A DNA stretch of 64,000 nt from the NCBI GenBank assembly GCA_934402395.1, contig CAKRTQ010000012.1, positions 1 to 64,000 of the forward strand, in the 5' to 3' direction. The notes beneath the pieces were generated by a model. The model saw nothing but the letters and a program-made list of their open reading frames with translations, ran no database searches and was not told the origin of the DNA. Numbering within the stretch: position 1 is the first letter of the stretch; the number at the start of each line of letters is the position of its first letter. Made by a program: the position numbers and the translations under genes. Source of the stretch: an uncultured Eubacteriales bacterium. GTDB lineage: Bacteria; Bacillota; Clostridia; Oscillospirales; CAG-272. Below, piece after piece: positions 32,657 to 40,942 of this stretch.

Positions 32657-33487
32657 ATGAACGAAACGGTCAAAAGGCAGATCCTGCTTGAGTATTTTGA
32701 CACGGTGTCCTACATCATGAGCTACGAGTGGAATGACGAATTCAAAAAGATCGCGGTCGGTATCATCGGCTTGCTTGCCGATATTTACGGCGTGCCCGAT
32801 GCAGCGGAAGAATGCACGGAGATGACGGAGAAAGTGGCAAATCTACAGACCGTGCAGGACATTGCCCTCATGGCAGGCGACGAAATTGCGTCGTCGGTCG
32901 CGTTTACCGTCAAGGCGTCATATATTACCGCAAATGATATCAGGATGCAAAGGATATTCGATCACGGCATAGCGGTGATGGCGGTAAAGAGGGCAGCCGA
33001 GGAAGGGGAGAGAAGCGCGTGCCGTCTCTGGGCGTGCATGAACTGGCTGGGCAGCTTCCCCGAAGCCGACCGCAGGCGCGCGGTCGAGGTGTGGAAAACG
33101 CTTGCGGCATCATGCGAAATATCCGCGGTAAAAGCGCTTGTGTATGCGTACGGTGTTATGGGTGACACGGCGGAAAGAGATATGTGGGCTGCCGTGGGAG
33201 AGGCGCTTGAGAACGCATCGCGGAATTTTCTTCCGCTCGTGCTTCCGGACGGCAATGACAGGTGCGGCGGGCGCGCTGTAATGCTGGCGGATCTGATACT
33301 TGCCGCAGCAGGCAGAAGGAACACGTCTGCCGAAGCATCGCGCAATATTGACCGCGCAATGGCGTATTATATTCTTTACTGCGACGGACTTTTTGAAGAA
33401 AAGCTTGCGCGTGTATCATCGCAGGGGAGCTTTTACCCGCTCGTGTGGGAATGCCGCAGATTTGAAAACTCAAAATTCGGCTTTTGA
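32657..33487 (+). CDS. Hypothetical helical protein
   Basis: The 276-residue protein follows CAAGGAGGAAGG. It is predicted almost wholly helical and alanine-rich, with repeat-like stretches (RAAEEGERSACRLWACMNWL, then AVKALVYAYGVMGDTAERD) that recall TPR/Sel1-type repeats. No membrane helix or signal. It lies between the phosphoesterase and a small basic protein. No function can be assigned. Confidence 0.6.
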   Translation: MNETVKRQILLEYFDTVSYIMSYEWNDEFKKIAVGIIGLLADIYGVPDAAEECTEMTEKVANLQTVQDIALMAGDEIASSVAFTVKASYITANDIRMQRIFDHGIAVMAVKRAAEEGERSACRLWACMNWLGSFPEADRRRAVEVWKTLAASCEISAVKALVYAYGVMGDTAERDMWAAVGEALENASRNFLPLVLPDGNDRCGGRAVMLADLILAAAGRRNTSAEASRNIDRAMAYYILYCDGLFEEKLARVSSQGSFYPLVWECRRFENSKFGF

Positions 33488-33509
33488 ATCATAAAGGAGA
33501 GAGATAGCC

Positions 33510-33839
33510 ATGTCTGAAAAAAATAAGCTCCCGCCGGTGTCGGCGGCGGAAGGACATAAACCGAGCGGACGGCGTGCGGCGGGATCGCTCTACGGACGCG
33601 TGCTGTTCGATATAAAAAAAGTGCCGGCGGCAAAGACGGGGATCAATATTATATTTGTCGGAGGAGCGCATAAAAAAGCGCGTGCGGTAATGCTTCGCGC
33701 AATGCGCCGCATGGCACGGAACGGGACCGGGGGAAGACTGAAAGCAAAGCTGCTTCGGGCATGGTTTTATGCCGGCGGAAGCAGACCGCAAGCAAGGACA
33801 AACGGCACAAATGCAAAGAAATGGGAGGGTGCAAAATGA
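33510..33839 (+). CDS. Small basic hypothetical protein
   Basis: This 109-residue protein follows AAAGGAGAGAG. It is very basic, especially residues 52-90 (KKARAVMLRAMRRMARNGTG), with one short hydrophobic stretch (GINIIFVGG). The charge suggests nucleic-acid or membrane binding. Its stop overlaps the ClpP-like start (ATGA), so they are coupled. Unknown function. Confidence 0.55.
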   Translation: MSEKNKLPPVSAAEGHKPSGRRAAGSLYGRVLFDIKKVPAAKTGINIIFVGGAHKKARAVMLRAMRRMARNGTGGRLKAKLLRAWFYAGGSRPQARTNGTNAKKWEGAK

Positions 33840-34408
33840 AGGCAACAGGTACATACGGCTGGGACGGCGAAGAATTCCTTATAAAAACAAGAACGGTTTT
33901 CCTGTACGGGGAAATAAATGCGGCGGCGGCATATGAGGTTGGGTGCAGGCTGAAATATCTTGATTTTATTGACCCGCATGAGCCGATAACGCTTGAAATC
34001 AATTCTCCCGGCGGCGAGGTGTCATCCGGGCTTGCCATTATCGACACCATGAACTGCATCGGCGCGCCCGTGCGGGTCGTGGTATGCGGAATGGCGGCAA
34101 GCATGGCGGCTCTGATCGTGGCTTCGGGCTCAAAGGGAATGCGCGGCGCGCTGCCGAACAGTAATATTATGATCCACCAGCCGCTCGGCGGTCTGGGCAT
34201 ATCGCAGGCATCGGACATTGACATTTACGCAAAAAACATTGTCAGGACAAAAAGACTTCTGAACGGCATACTGGCGGATGCCTGCGGAAAGGACATTTCC
34301 GAGATCGAAAACGATACCGACAGAGATTACTATCTTAATGCCCGCGAGGCACTTGAATACGGAATAATCGACTTTATAGTCGGTCCCGGAAAGACCGTGA
34401 GGACTTGA
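33836..34408 (+). CDS. ClpP-like serine peptidase
   Basis: I chose ATG 33836, with GGGAGGGTGC upstream and overlap of the previous stop; 190 residues. The ClpP fold and triad are intact: Ser89 in CGMAASMAA, His114 in IMIHQPLGG, and Asp164 in DTDRDYYLNAREALEYGIID. The oxyanion SPGGE motif is at 57-61. The usual N-terminal loops are short. ClpP forms double-ring chambers fed by AAA unfoldases. No ClpX or ClpA is next to it; instead a VirD4/TraG-like hexameric-type ATPase follows 19 bases later. It is a ClpP paralogue of an accessory operon, not the housekeeping clpP. Confidence 0.88.
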   Translation: MKATGTYGWDGEEFLIKTRTVFLYGEINAAAAYEVGCRLKYLDFIDPHEPITLEINSPGGEVSSGLAIIDTMNCIGAPVRVVVCGMAASMAALIVASGSKGMRGALPNSNIMIHQPLGGLGISQASDIDIYAKNIVRTKRLLNGILADACGKDISEIENDTDRDYYLNAREALEYGIIDFIVGPGKTVRT

Positions 34409-34427
34409 ACGCGAAAAGGAGATAAAT

Positions 34428-36812
34428 ATGAGCACAAACAGAAACCGTGTGATAAAAGAATACATTAACGATAACTATCCGAACGCAAAAATAGTCAGCT
34501 ATGATGAGGGCAGCAGCGAGTGCGACCTTGTGTTTTACGATGACGAGGAGATCAAAAAACTGCGGGGCGACTGGTTCCCGCTCTGCTGCTACCGCGACAA
34601 AAAAACCGGAAAGCTCACTTACGGGGGCAGGGGCAAGGTGTATCATACTTATACCGAAGGCGAGACCGGCGCAGGCAAGACAACGCGCTTTGTGATGCAG
34701 AGCATCCGCGCGCTTTCAATGACCGCCGAAAAGCCGAGCTTTGTCATTGTGGACATACACGGGGAAATAATCGAGAATCTTTACATCCACCTCAAAAAGA
34801 TGGGCTATGATATAAAGATACTCAACTGCGACGACCCCGCGCGGTCGGATACGTACAATCCGCTTGAAAAGATAGCCGTTGAGTGTTACGAGAGCGGCGA
34901 GATCGAAAACGATGCGCTCAACAGCATCAGGCGTATGTCGGAAATAATCCAGCCTGTGGAGTCGCGCAGCGACCCCGTCTGGGACCGCGGTGCGCGGTCA
35001 TATACCAACGGAAGCATTCTTGACAAGTTTGAAGATCTCATCGCGGGCGACATTCCGCTTTCCTGCATGACGATCTACAATATAATCCAGAACCATCATT
35101 GGCTGAGGCAGATAATAGACAACGGCTATAATTCGGACGGCATAAGCCGCGTGTCCCATTACCGCAAAAAGCGGGATGCACTGTCGGTTCAGAAGCTGAT
35201 AGCCGTCACGAACGCCGCCGAAAAAACACGCGCATCGTATTACGGGGTCGTGGAAAATCACTATGATACATTCGGTCAGCCTGCATTTTACCGGCTGTCG
35301 TCAAACAGCACGATAAGTATAGACGGGTTTATCGACAGACCCACCGCCATTGTCATACAGTCGGGCAGCACCAGAATAGGCGATGATCTTATATCGCTTC
35401 TTATGAACGACATATACACCGCCGCTGTCAGAACGGGAAAGTCCAGCCCCTGCAAAATGCTGCCGCGCAAGATACACTGCTTTCTTGATGAATTTGCAAA
35501 CTGCAACATTGCCGATGGTCCCGAGTATATAAAAATGCTCACCACATCGAGAAAGTTCGGTATGTACTGGCATATGATACTGCAATGCGACGCGCAGCTT
35601 GACCGCAAATATGACGCCAACATAGCACGCATCATACGCGCCAACAGTACCGAAATATTCATGGGTTCGCAGGACTATTCGACTCAGCTGCGTTTTGCAA
35701 AATCATGCGGGCAAAAAACGGTCGAGCAGCTCGGCTCGGAAATGAGACAGCAGGAGCCGGCGTTTGCAACGCTTGATCTTATGACTACGGACAAGCTTGA
35801 CAGCACCGGGGAAGGATATATTTATGTAAAATCACCGCGTCACCCCATACTCAGGTCGTTTATCGAAGCATTTTACAACTGCCTTGAATTCGAGACCGAC
35901 GGTAACATTGACGCGGTATATCCGCACAATGATTTTGACTACCGCAGCACCTGCTTTTATGTTGACGAGATCCCCGCAGCCATTTCGTCCGAGGCGTATG
36001 AGCTGGTGAAATATATCGGTCCCGAAAAGATGAAAAAAAGGGATATCATAAGGAAGTACGGCGCGCCGAATACTGCCGAATTACTGGCAAGGCTGGAAGC
36101 TAAGAATATTATCAGCCGCGATGCGAACGATGTTGTGAGCGTTGAACTCAATATGCGCCAGCTTGAGCTGCTGGAGTTCAGGTATGAGCACGGACTCATG
36201 AAAAAAACAGGACCGCACAGGACCGGCAGAGGTCCGCGCTCATCCCGCGAGATCCGAGACATTCTGTTCGGTGCCGAGGTGGATGAGAATGACGAAGAAG
36301 ACGACGATGAGGTGTTTGGCTCCGATGATGCGGATGTCGATTATATAGACTTCAGCGATATCATCGGAGCGGCGAGCCGTGAGAGAGTAGTGACGTGCTG
36401 CGAGGACGACACGGACGATATGGAACATGAGCTTCGCTGCTATCTTGCCGACAACGAGATCGACGTCACCGCATCGGACTTCGCCGGTATCACCTGCATT
36501 CCAGATGATATGAACGAATTTTTCTGCGCCTGCGAAGCATCCCGCGACCCCGCGCACTGCCCATGGCCGTCCGAGCTGCCCACTACAGGTTCGCTTTTGA
36601 AATGCGCTATCATAGAGGCATATCTGCGCCGAAACGATTATGCCGATATTGACAAATGGTCGGAGGGTATCAGCGCCGAGGTGGAGAAAATAAGCAACAG
36701 CGGATATTTTCCGCAGACAATGATCGATATTTTCAACAGCGCCGCGAAAGCTGTCGGTACCGAGCTGGATATTGAAAATATACGCGAGCTGAAAAAAATG
36801 CTGAATGCCTGA
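34428..36812 (+). CDS. Soluble VirD4/TraG-like ATPase
   Basis: The 794-residue protein has Walker A GETGAGKT at 78-85, IVDIHGE near 107-113 in place of DPKGE, and Walker B as CFLDEFAN, followed by TTSRKFGMYWHMILQ, a VirD4/TraG/TraM-recognition arrangement. Unlike coupling proteins it has no N-terminal membrane helices. The C-terminal 200 residues hold a winged-helix-like part and a strongly acidic linker (DENDEEDDDEVFG). No other secretion genes are near. The adjacent ClpP-like peptidase and ADP-ribosylglycohydrolase suggest a distinct machine, perhaps moving substrates into the peptidase; this is inference. Confidence 0.8.
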   Translation: MSTNRNRVIKEYINDNYPNAKIVSYDEGSSECDLVFYDDEEIKKLRGDWFPLCCYRDKKTGKLTYGGRGKVYHTYTEGETGAGKTTRFVMQSIRALSMTAEKPSFVIVDIHGEIIENLYIHLKKMGYDIKILNCDDPARSDTYNPLEKIAVECYESGEIENDALNSIRRMSEIIQPVESRSDPVWDRGARSYTNGSILDKFEDLIAGDIPLSCMTIYNIIQNHHWLRQIIDNGYNSDGISRVSHYRKKRDALSVQKLIAVTNAAEKTRASYYGVVENHYDTFGQPAFYRLSSNSTISIDGFIDRPTAIVIQSGSTRIGDDLISLLMNDIYTAAVRTGKSSPCKMLPRKIHCFLDEFANCNIADGPEYIKMLTTSRKFGMYWHMILQCDAQLDRKYDANIARIIRANSTEIFMGSQDYSTQLRFAKSCGQKTVEQLGSEMRQQEPAFATLDLMTTDKLDSTGEGYIYVKSPRHPILRSFIEAFYNCLEFETDGNIDAVYPHNDFDYRSTCFYVDEIPAAISSEAYELVKYIGPEKMKKRDIIRKYGAPNTAELLARLEAKNIISRDANDVVSVELNMRQLELLEFRYEHGLMKKTGPHRTGRGPRSSREIRDILFGAEVDENDEEDDDEVFGSDDADVDYIDFSDIIGAASRERVVTCCEDDTDDMEHELRCYLADNEIDVTASDFAGITCIPDDMNEFFCACEASRDPAHCPWPSELPTTGSLLKCAIIEAYLRRNDYADIDKWSEGISAEVEKISNSGYFPQTMIDIFNSAAKAVGTELDIENIRELKKMLNA

Positions 36813-36829
36813 TTTGATGTCCGGGATTA

Positions 36830-36858
36830 TTGACACGGTTCTGTTTTTGGGATATAAT
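36830..36858 (+). promoter_or_regulatory. Promoter of the amidohydrolase gene
   Basis: TTGACA (36830-36835), 17 bases, TATAAT (36853-36858): a consensus sigma-A promoter. Confidence 0.9.
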
Positions 36859-36896
36859 TAAAGCGTAGGAATAATTGAAAGGTCGGTTTATTTGAT

Positions 36897-38177
36897 ATGA
36901 AATATATCCTCAAAAACGGAAAGATCCTTGACGGGAGCCGCGATATGCAGCCGCGCGAGGGTTGCGGAATCCTCGTTGACGGCGAAAAAATAATCGGTAT
37001 TCTGCCGGACGGTGCGGAGGTCTGCGACTGCTGCACGGTCGATCTCGGCGGAAAATACATTATGCCGGGTCTTATCAATATGCACGTTCATCTTGCCGGA
37101 AACGGCAAGCCTCAAAAGAAGCAGCGCGATAACGAAAAGCTCGTGCGTACAATAATGTCTACCGGTCTTACACGCGCCGTGGCGTACCGCATGGTGTGCG
37201 GTTTTGCCGCCGACGAGCTTTACAGCGGCGTAACGACCATACGAACTGTCGGCGGGCTCGGTGATTTCGATACCCGCTTGCGCGATGAAATAGCCGCCGG
37301 GCGGCGTGACGGTCCGCGCATTCTTGCCGCCAACCGCGGCATATCGGTGCCCGGCGGACACATGGCAGGATCGGTGGCAATAGCGGCGCATGACATTCCC
37401 GAGGCTTTGCGCCACTATGAGGAATCCAAAAAAGAAGGCGTTGACCTTATCAAGCTGATGATAACGGGCGGCGTGCTTGACGCCAAGGAAAAGGGCGTGC
37501 CGGGAGAACTGAAAATGGATCCCGCAATGGTGCGCGCCGTATGCGAGCGCGCACACGCGGACGGATATACCGTTGCCGCGCATGTCGAGTCGCCCGAGGG
37601 CGTGCGCGTTGCGCTTGAAAACGGTGTTGATTCGATAGAACACGGCGCCGCGCCGGACGATGGGATAATAAAGCTGTTCATCGAGCGTGGGGCGTACCTC
37701 TGCACCACGCTGTCCCCCGCGCTTCCGTACGCGCTGTTTGACCGCTCGGTCACGAATGCGAGCGAGGTGGAGCAGTACAACGGCAACGTGGTGTTCCGCG
37801 GTATCATCGACTGTGCCAAAGCCGCGATAGCAAATGACATTCCGGTGGTGCTCGGCAACGATGTGGGCTGTCCGTGGATCACACAGTACGACTTCTGGCG
37901 TGAGCTTTACTACTTCTGCAAATATGTCGGCGTTTCAAATTCCTTTGCGCTCTGGACGGCGACCGCCCGCAGCGCGGAGCTGGCAGGCATCGGCGACATA
38001 ACGGGAAGCATAACCGAGGGCAAATGCGCGGATATGATAGTCACGGCGGAAAATCCGCTTGACGATATACGCGCGCTCGCCAATGTCGATATTGTTATCG
38101 CACGCGGCAGAATATATGAGCATCCGCACATAAAGGTCAACCCGCGTGTGCGCGCCGAACTTGATAAATTCCTTTGA
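36897..38177 (+). CDS. Amidohydrolase-family enzyme (imidazolonepropionase-like)
   Basis: The 426-residue protein has the amidohydrolase order: beta-sandwich start ILKNGKILDG, metal site INMHVHLAG near 63, a lysine-bearing strand (VDLIKLMITGG), HVES, SIEHGAA, and a final aspartate in LGNDVGCP. It resembles prolidase/imidazolonepropionase-like members that cleave cyclic amides or dipeptides. It is transcribed alone from a strong promoter and ended by a strong hairpin. The exact substrate is unknown. Confidence 0.9.
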   Translation: MKYILKNGKILDGSRDMQPREGCGILVDGEKIIGILPDGAEVCDCCTVDLGGKYIMPGLINMHVHLAGNGKPQKKQRDNEKLVRTIMSTGLTRAVAYRMVCGFAADELYSGVTTIRTVGGLGDFDTRLRDEIAAGRRDGPRILAANRGISVPGGHMAGSVAIAAHDIPEALRHYEESKKEGVDLIKLMITGGVLDAKEKGVPGELKMDPAMVRAVCERAHADGYTVAAHVESPEGVRVALENGVDSIEHGAAPDDGIIKLFIERGAYLCTTLSPALPYALFDRSVTNASEVEQYNGNVVFRGIIDCAKAAIANDIPVVLGNDVGCPWITQYDFWRELYYFCKYVGVSNSFALWTATARSAELAGIGDITGSITEGKCADMIVTAENPLDDIRALANVDIVIARGRIYEHPHIKVNPRVRAELDKFL

Positions 38178-38190
38178 TACAGAACAGAAC

Positions 38191-38232
38191 AGCAGAATGG
38201 TCTGCCACGCGGGCGCGGCAGACCATTCTGCT
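38191..38232. terminator. Bidirectional hairpin between converging genes
   Basis: A perfect 16-base-pair palindrome, AGCAGAATGGTCTGCC and its complement, around a GC-rich 10-base loop lies between the amidohydrolase and BlaR1-like stops. T tracts are weak. Confidence 0.7.
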
Positions 38233-38236
38233 GTAT

Positions 38237-40438
38237 TTACGGTGTCAGAACGCTTATTGCGGAATCCGGCAGGCAGAGCTCCGATCCGACCTTTGCGGCG
38301 GCATAGGCAATGTTCATATCCTTTGATGCGTGCAGTACCACCCTGATCTTATCTGTCGGAATGCTGTATGCTTCAAGTATCTGCCCCATATCGCAGACCG
38401 AAACCGGTCCGCTGCCACCGTCCGGGACAGCTCCGTCTGCGGCTGTGAGCGTGCAAAGGAAGTCGGACCCGTTCTGCGTCACGTGCACCCACAGCCCGTC
38501 GTTTGTCGGGATCCCGAAGTAGTCGGGATGAGCCCTTTTGAGCTCCTCAAACGGCGTTTCAAATATAGACGACCGCAAAAAGTAATTTACGAATACGGAT
38601 GAAGCTTCGGTGGGATGAAGCCATTTGCTCTGACCGTCCGATGCGATATAGTTGCCCAATATCTGCATGGGAAGATCGAGGTAGTTGCATATCCCCTGAA
38701 GCTGTTGCACGTTCAGAAGAGAACTGGACACGACAGAGCCTTTGTAGAATACTTTGATCTTTTCGGGAGCTATGCGGTAAGAGGCGAGTATGGCTCTCAT
38801 CTCGGAAAGCGGTATACCGGGGGTATTTTTGTCACCTTCGAAAATAAATTTGTTGCTGTCGGGCGGTGTGTTGAGTAGCCGGCATATGTGTTCACTGACA
38901 TATACATAAAGCCCGTCCGAGGCATCGAGCCCGAAGTACATCGGATATTCCCCGCGCAAAACAGTGAGCGTTACCGGCGTTGCAAAAATGCAGGAATACA
39001 CCCCGTCATCCGGAGCGGCGAGGGTATCGCCGTTTATCAGCATCTCGCTGCCCCGACCCTTCAGCATATCAATTAAGCTGTCGGCGCTTTCTTTATTGAT
39101 TATACGGTACACATCGGTAAAGCTTCCGCCGTCACGCGCCCAGCAGACCTCGCTTTTGTCTTTGCTGAAGTGCAGCGTGAGCAGTGATATCCCGTTTTTG
39201 TTTTCAAAACGCACCTCGTACCCGCGCTCGCTCATCCCGCCCACGGCAGCCGGTGCAACGGCTGTGCTGTCAAGGCGCATATCACGGAGAGCGGCGAGCA
39301 CGGCTTTAAGCGATGCGGCGTCATTCTTCTTTTGCGAGCATATCAACATATCACCGTCGGAATATGTTATCTGCGTGGATGAAATATTGCCGGAGATCCC
39401 ATCAAGACCCGCGGCGTTCATGATGCCGAACGTTTTTTTCGATGGTCTTTGTGTGAGAAGACAAACGGCAGCCGCGCAGCATACGGCAAGAGCGGCTATC
39501 ACTATATACAGTGTGGGTTTTTTGTAGTTCAGCACGTGCTTTATCCTTTCTCGGACTCCGATCTCGCCGAAGGCGAGTGGACAGACGGCAGCCACTCCGC
39601 GCGGAGCACTGCAATTTATCAGGGCATTTGAATACGGTCTTTTGACGTCCGTACCCATTTTGCTCAGCACCTTCTCGTCACAGGCGGTCTCTATATCGCG
39701 GCAGAACAGGATGTATGATACCCAGATGAGCGGATTGAACCAGTATACCGACAAAAGTGCAAAGCCTACCGGCTTCCATATGTGGTCAAGCCGCGCAATG
39801 TGCGCGCGCTCGTGCGCTACTACGTACTGCGCGTCATTCTCCGAAATATCGGAGGGCAGGTAGATGCGCGGACGGAACAGACCGAATATGAACGGCGTGC
39901 TTATGCGGTCGCCCGTGAAAATGTTTTTTTCGCGCAGTATCGCCTCGCGCGTGCAGCGGCGCACGCGGACACAACTGGCGGCAGCCCACACCCACATTGC
40001 GCACATCCCGGCGATCCATATCTGCGCTGCAATGTGAACGGGAGACGTGTGCGGCGGTTCCGTGATGGGGTCATCGGCAGGCGATCCCGGCGGCGACACG
40101 GTAACGTTCCCATCGCCGGTGATGACGGTCACGTTTTCCGTATTGTCGGTGGGAAGCGCCGGTGCGGCGCCGGCTGTGGTCGGTACGGTATCCGCCGGAG
40201 GGGCTTCCCGCGTTGACGTGTCCGCCGGTGCGTAGAGCAGCTGTTCCGCATTTGGCACGATGCTTACCGGACTTTCCGGAGAGTACGGACACACGAGCCG
40301 CACCGCGACCAACGTCCAAAGCAGCACGGTGATGTGTTTCGGCGATCTTTTCAGTATGAGCCGTATCAGCATGACCACTGCGGCAATAAATCCCGCCGTC
40401 AGACTCATGTTAAGAATTTTAAGAAACAGAGAGATCAT
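38237..40438 (-). CDS. BlaR1/M56-family membrane metallopeptidase
   Basis: The 733-residue protein has membrane helices near 5-25, 35-50 and 140-155, with a zinc-peptidase loop AHERAHIARLDH (HExxH) near 209-220, a further pair of helices, then a large extracellular C-terminal region with two similar segments (MYFGLDASDGLYVYV and DYFGIPTNDGLWVHV). A proline/threonine-rich linker lies near 75-125. BlaR1-type proteins sense a cell-wall ligand outside and trigger cleavage of their BlaI repressor inside. The sensor is not a recognisable penicillin-binding domain, so the ligand is open. The gene abuts the BlaI-like gene. Confidence 0.85.
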   Translation of the reverse strand: MISLFLKILNMSLTAGFIAAVVMLIRLILKRSPKHITVLLWTLVAVRLVCPYSPESPVSIVPNAEQLLYAPADTSTREAPPADTVPTTAGAAPALPTDNTENVTVITGDGNVTVSPPGSPADDPITEPPHTSPVHIAAQIWIAGMCAMWVWAAASCVRVRRCTREAILREKNIFTGDRISTPFIFGLFRPRIYLPSDISENDAQYVVAHERAHIARLDHIWKPVGFALLSVYWFNPLIWVSYILFCRDIETACDEKVLSKMGTDVKRPYSNALINCSAPRGVAAVCPLAFGEIGVRERIKHVLNYKKPTLYIVIAALAVCCAAAVCLLTQRPSKKTFGIMNAAGLDGISGNISSTQITYSDGDMLICSQKKNDAASLKAVLAALRDMRLDSTAVAPAAVGGMSERGYEVRFENKNGISLLTLHFSKDKSEVCWARDGGSFTDVYRIINKESADSLIDMLKGRGSEMLINGDTLAAPDDGVYSCIFATPVTLTVLRGEYPMYFGLDASDGLYVYVSEHICRLLNTPPDSNKFIFEGDKNTPGIPLSEMRAILASYRIAPEKIKVFYKGSVVSSSLLNVQQLQGICNYLDLPMQILGNYIASDGQSKWLHPTEASSVFVNYFLRSSIFETPFEELKRAHPDYFGIPTNDGLWVHVTQNGSDFLCTLTAADGAVPDGGSGPVSVCDMGQILEAYSIPTDKIRVVLHASKDMNIAYAAAKVGSELCLPDSAISVLTP

Positions 40439-40801
40439 TCAGTCCTCCTTGTATTCGTCGATCATGCGCCGGATATCGGCGACTTCCTCCCGTGTGAGCT
40501 GCTTGCGCGCGGTAAATGCCGCAAGAAAAGCGGGCAGTGAACCTTCAAATGTTTCGTCAACGAATTTTTCACTTTGCGCGGCATAAAAATCGCTGCGCGA
40601 GATCAGTGAGGTTATTGTGCCGCCGTCATTTTTAAACAGCCCCTTGTCACACAGCCGCTTGAGGACTGTGTAGCAGGTGGATTTTTTCCACCCGAATTTT
40701 TCGGCGCTCATGTGTGAAAGCGCGGTCGAGGACATGGGCTCGTTTGCCCAGATCATATCTGCAAAGCGCGCTTCCACCGTTCCGAGCTGCATTTCCTTCA
40801 T
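40439..40801 (-). CDS. BlaI/MecI-family repressor
   Basis: I chose the ATG at 40801, eight bases after AAGGAGG; an upstream ATG (40822) would place the ribosome site inside the gene. The 120-residue product has the BlaI winged helix (LGTVEARFADMIWANEPM, KKSTCYTVLKRLCDKGLF) and a C-terminal dimer domain ending in MIDEYKED. It is followed immediately by the BlaR1-like gene. Two CTACAnnnTGTAG operators lie over its promoter. Confidence 0.93.
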   Translation of the reverse strand: MKEMQLGTVEARFADMIWANEPMSSTALSHMSAEKFGWKKSTCYTVLKRLCDKGLFKNDGGTITSLISRSDFYAAQSEKFVDETFEGSLPAFLAAFTARKQLTREEVADIRRMIDEYKED

Positions 40802-40832
40802 GTCTGATACCTCCTTGGACATTTTTTGAGGT

Positions 40833-40883
40833 CTACATGTTGTAGACTATATATATTCTACACCATGTAGACCGATTTGTCAA
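40833..40883 (-). promoter_or_regulatory. BlaI-type promoter with two operators
   Basis: On the minus strand TTGACA (40883-40878) and TAGAAT (40860-40855) are 17 bases apart. Two palindromes of the BlaI/MecI type, CTACA-CCA-TGTAG (40858-40870) and CTACA-TGT-TGTAG (40833-40845), cover the spacer/-10 and the transcription start. Confidence 0.93.
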
Positions 40884-40942
40884 TACCTTTTTTGAAAAAA
40901 GCAGGATGTCACGCCAACGCGCAACATCCTGCGGATATTATT

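Noticed and set aside
40802..40822. Earlier BlaI start at 40822
   Set aside because: It would place the AAGGAGG ribosome site inside the coding region; the ATG at 40801 is correctly spaced.
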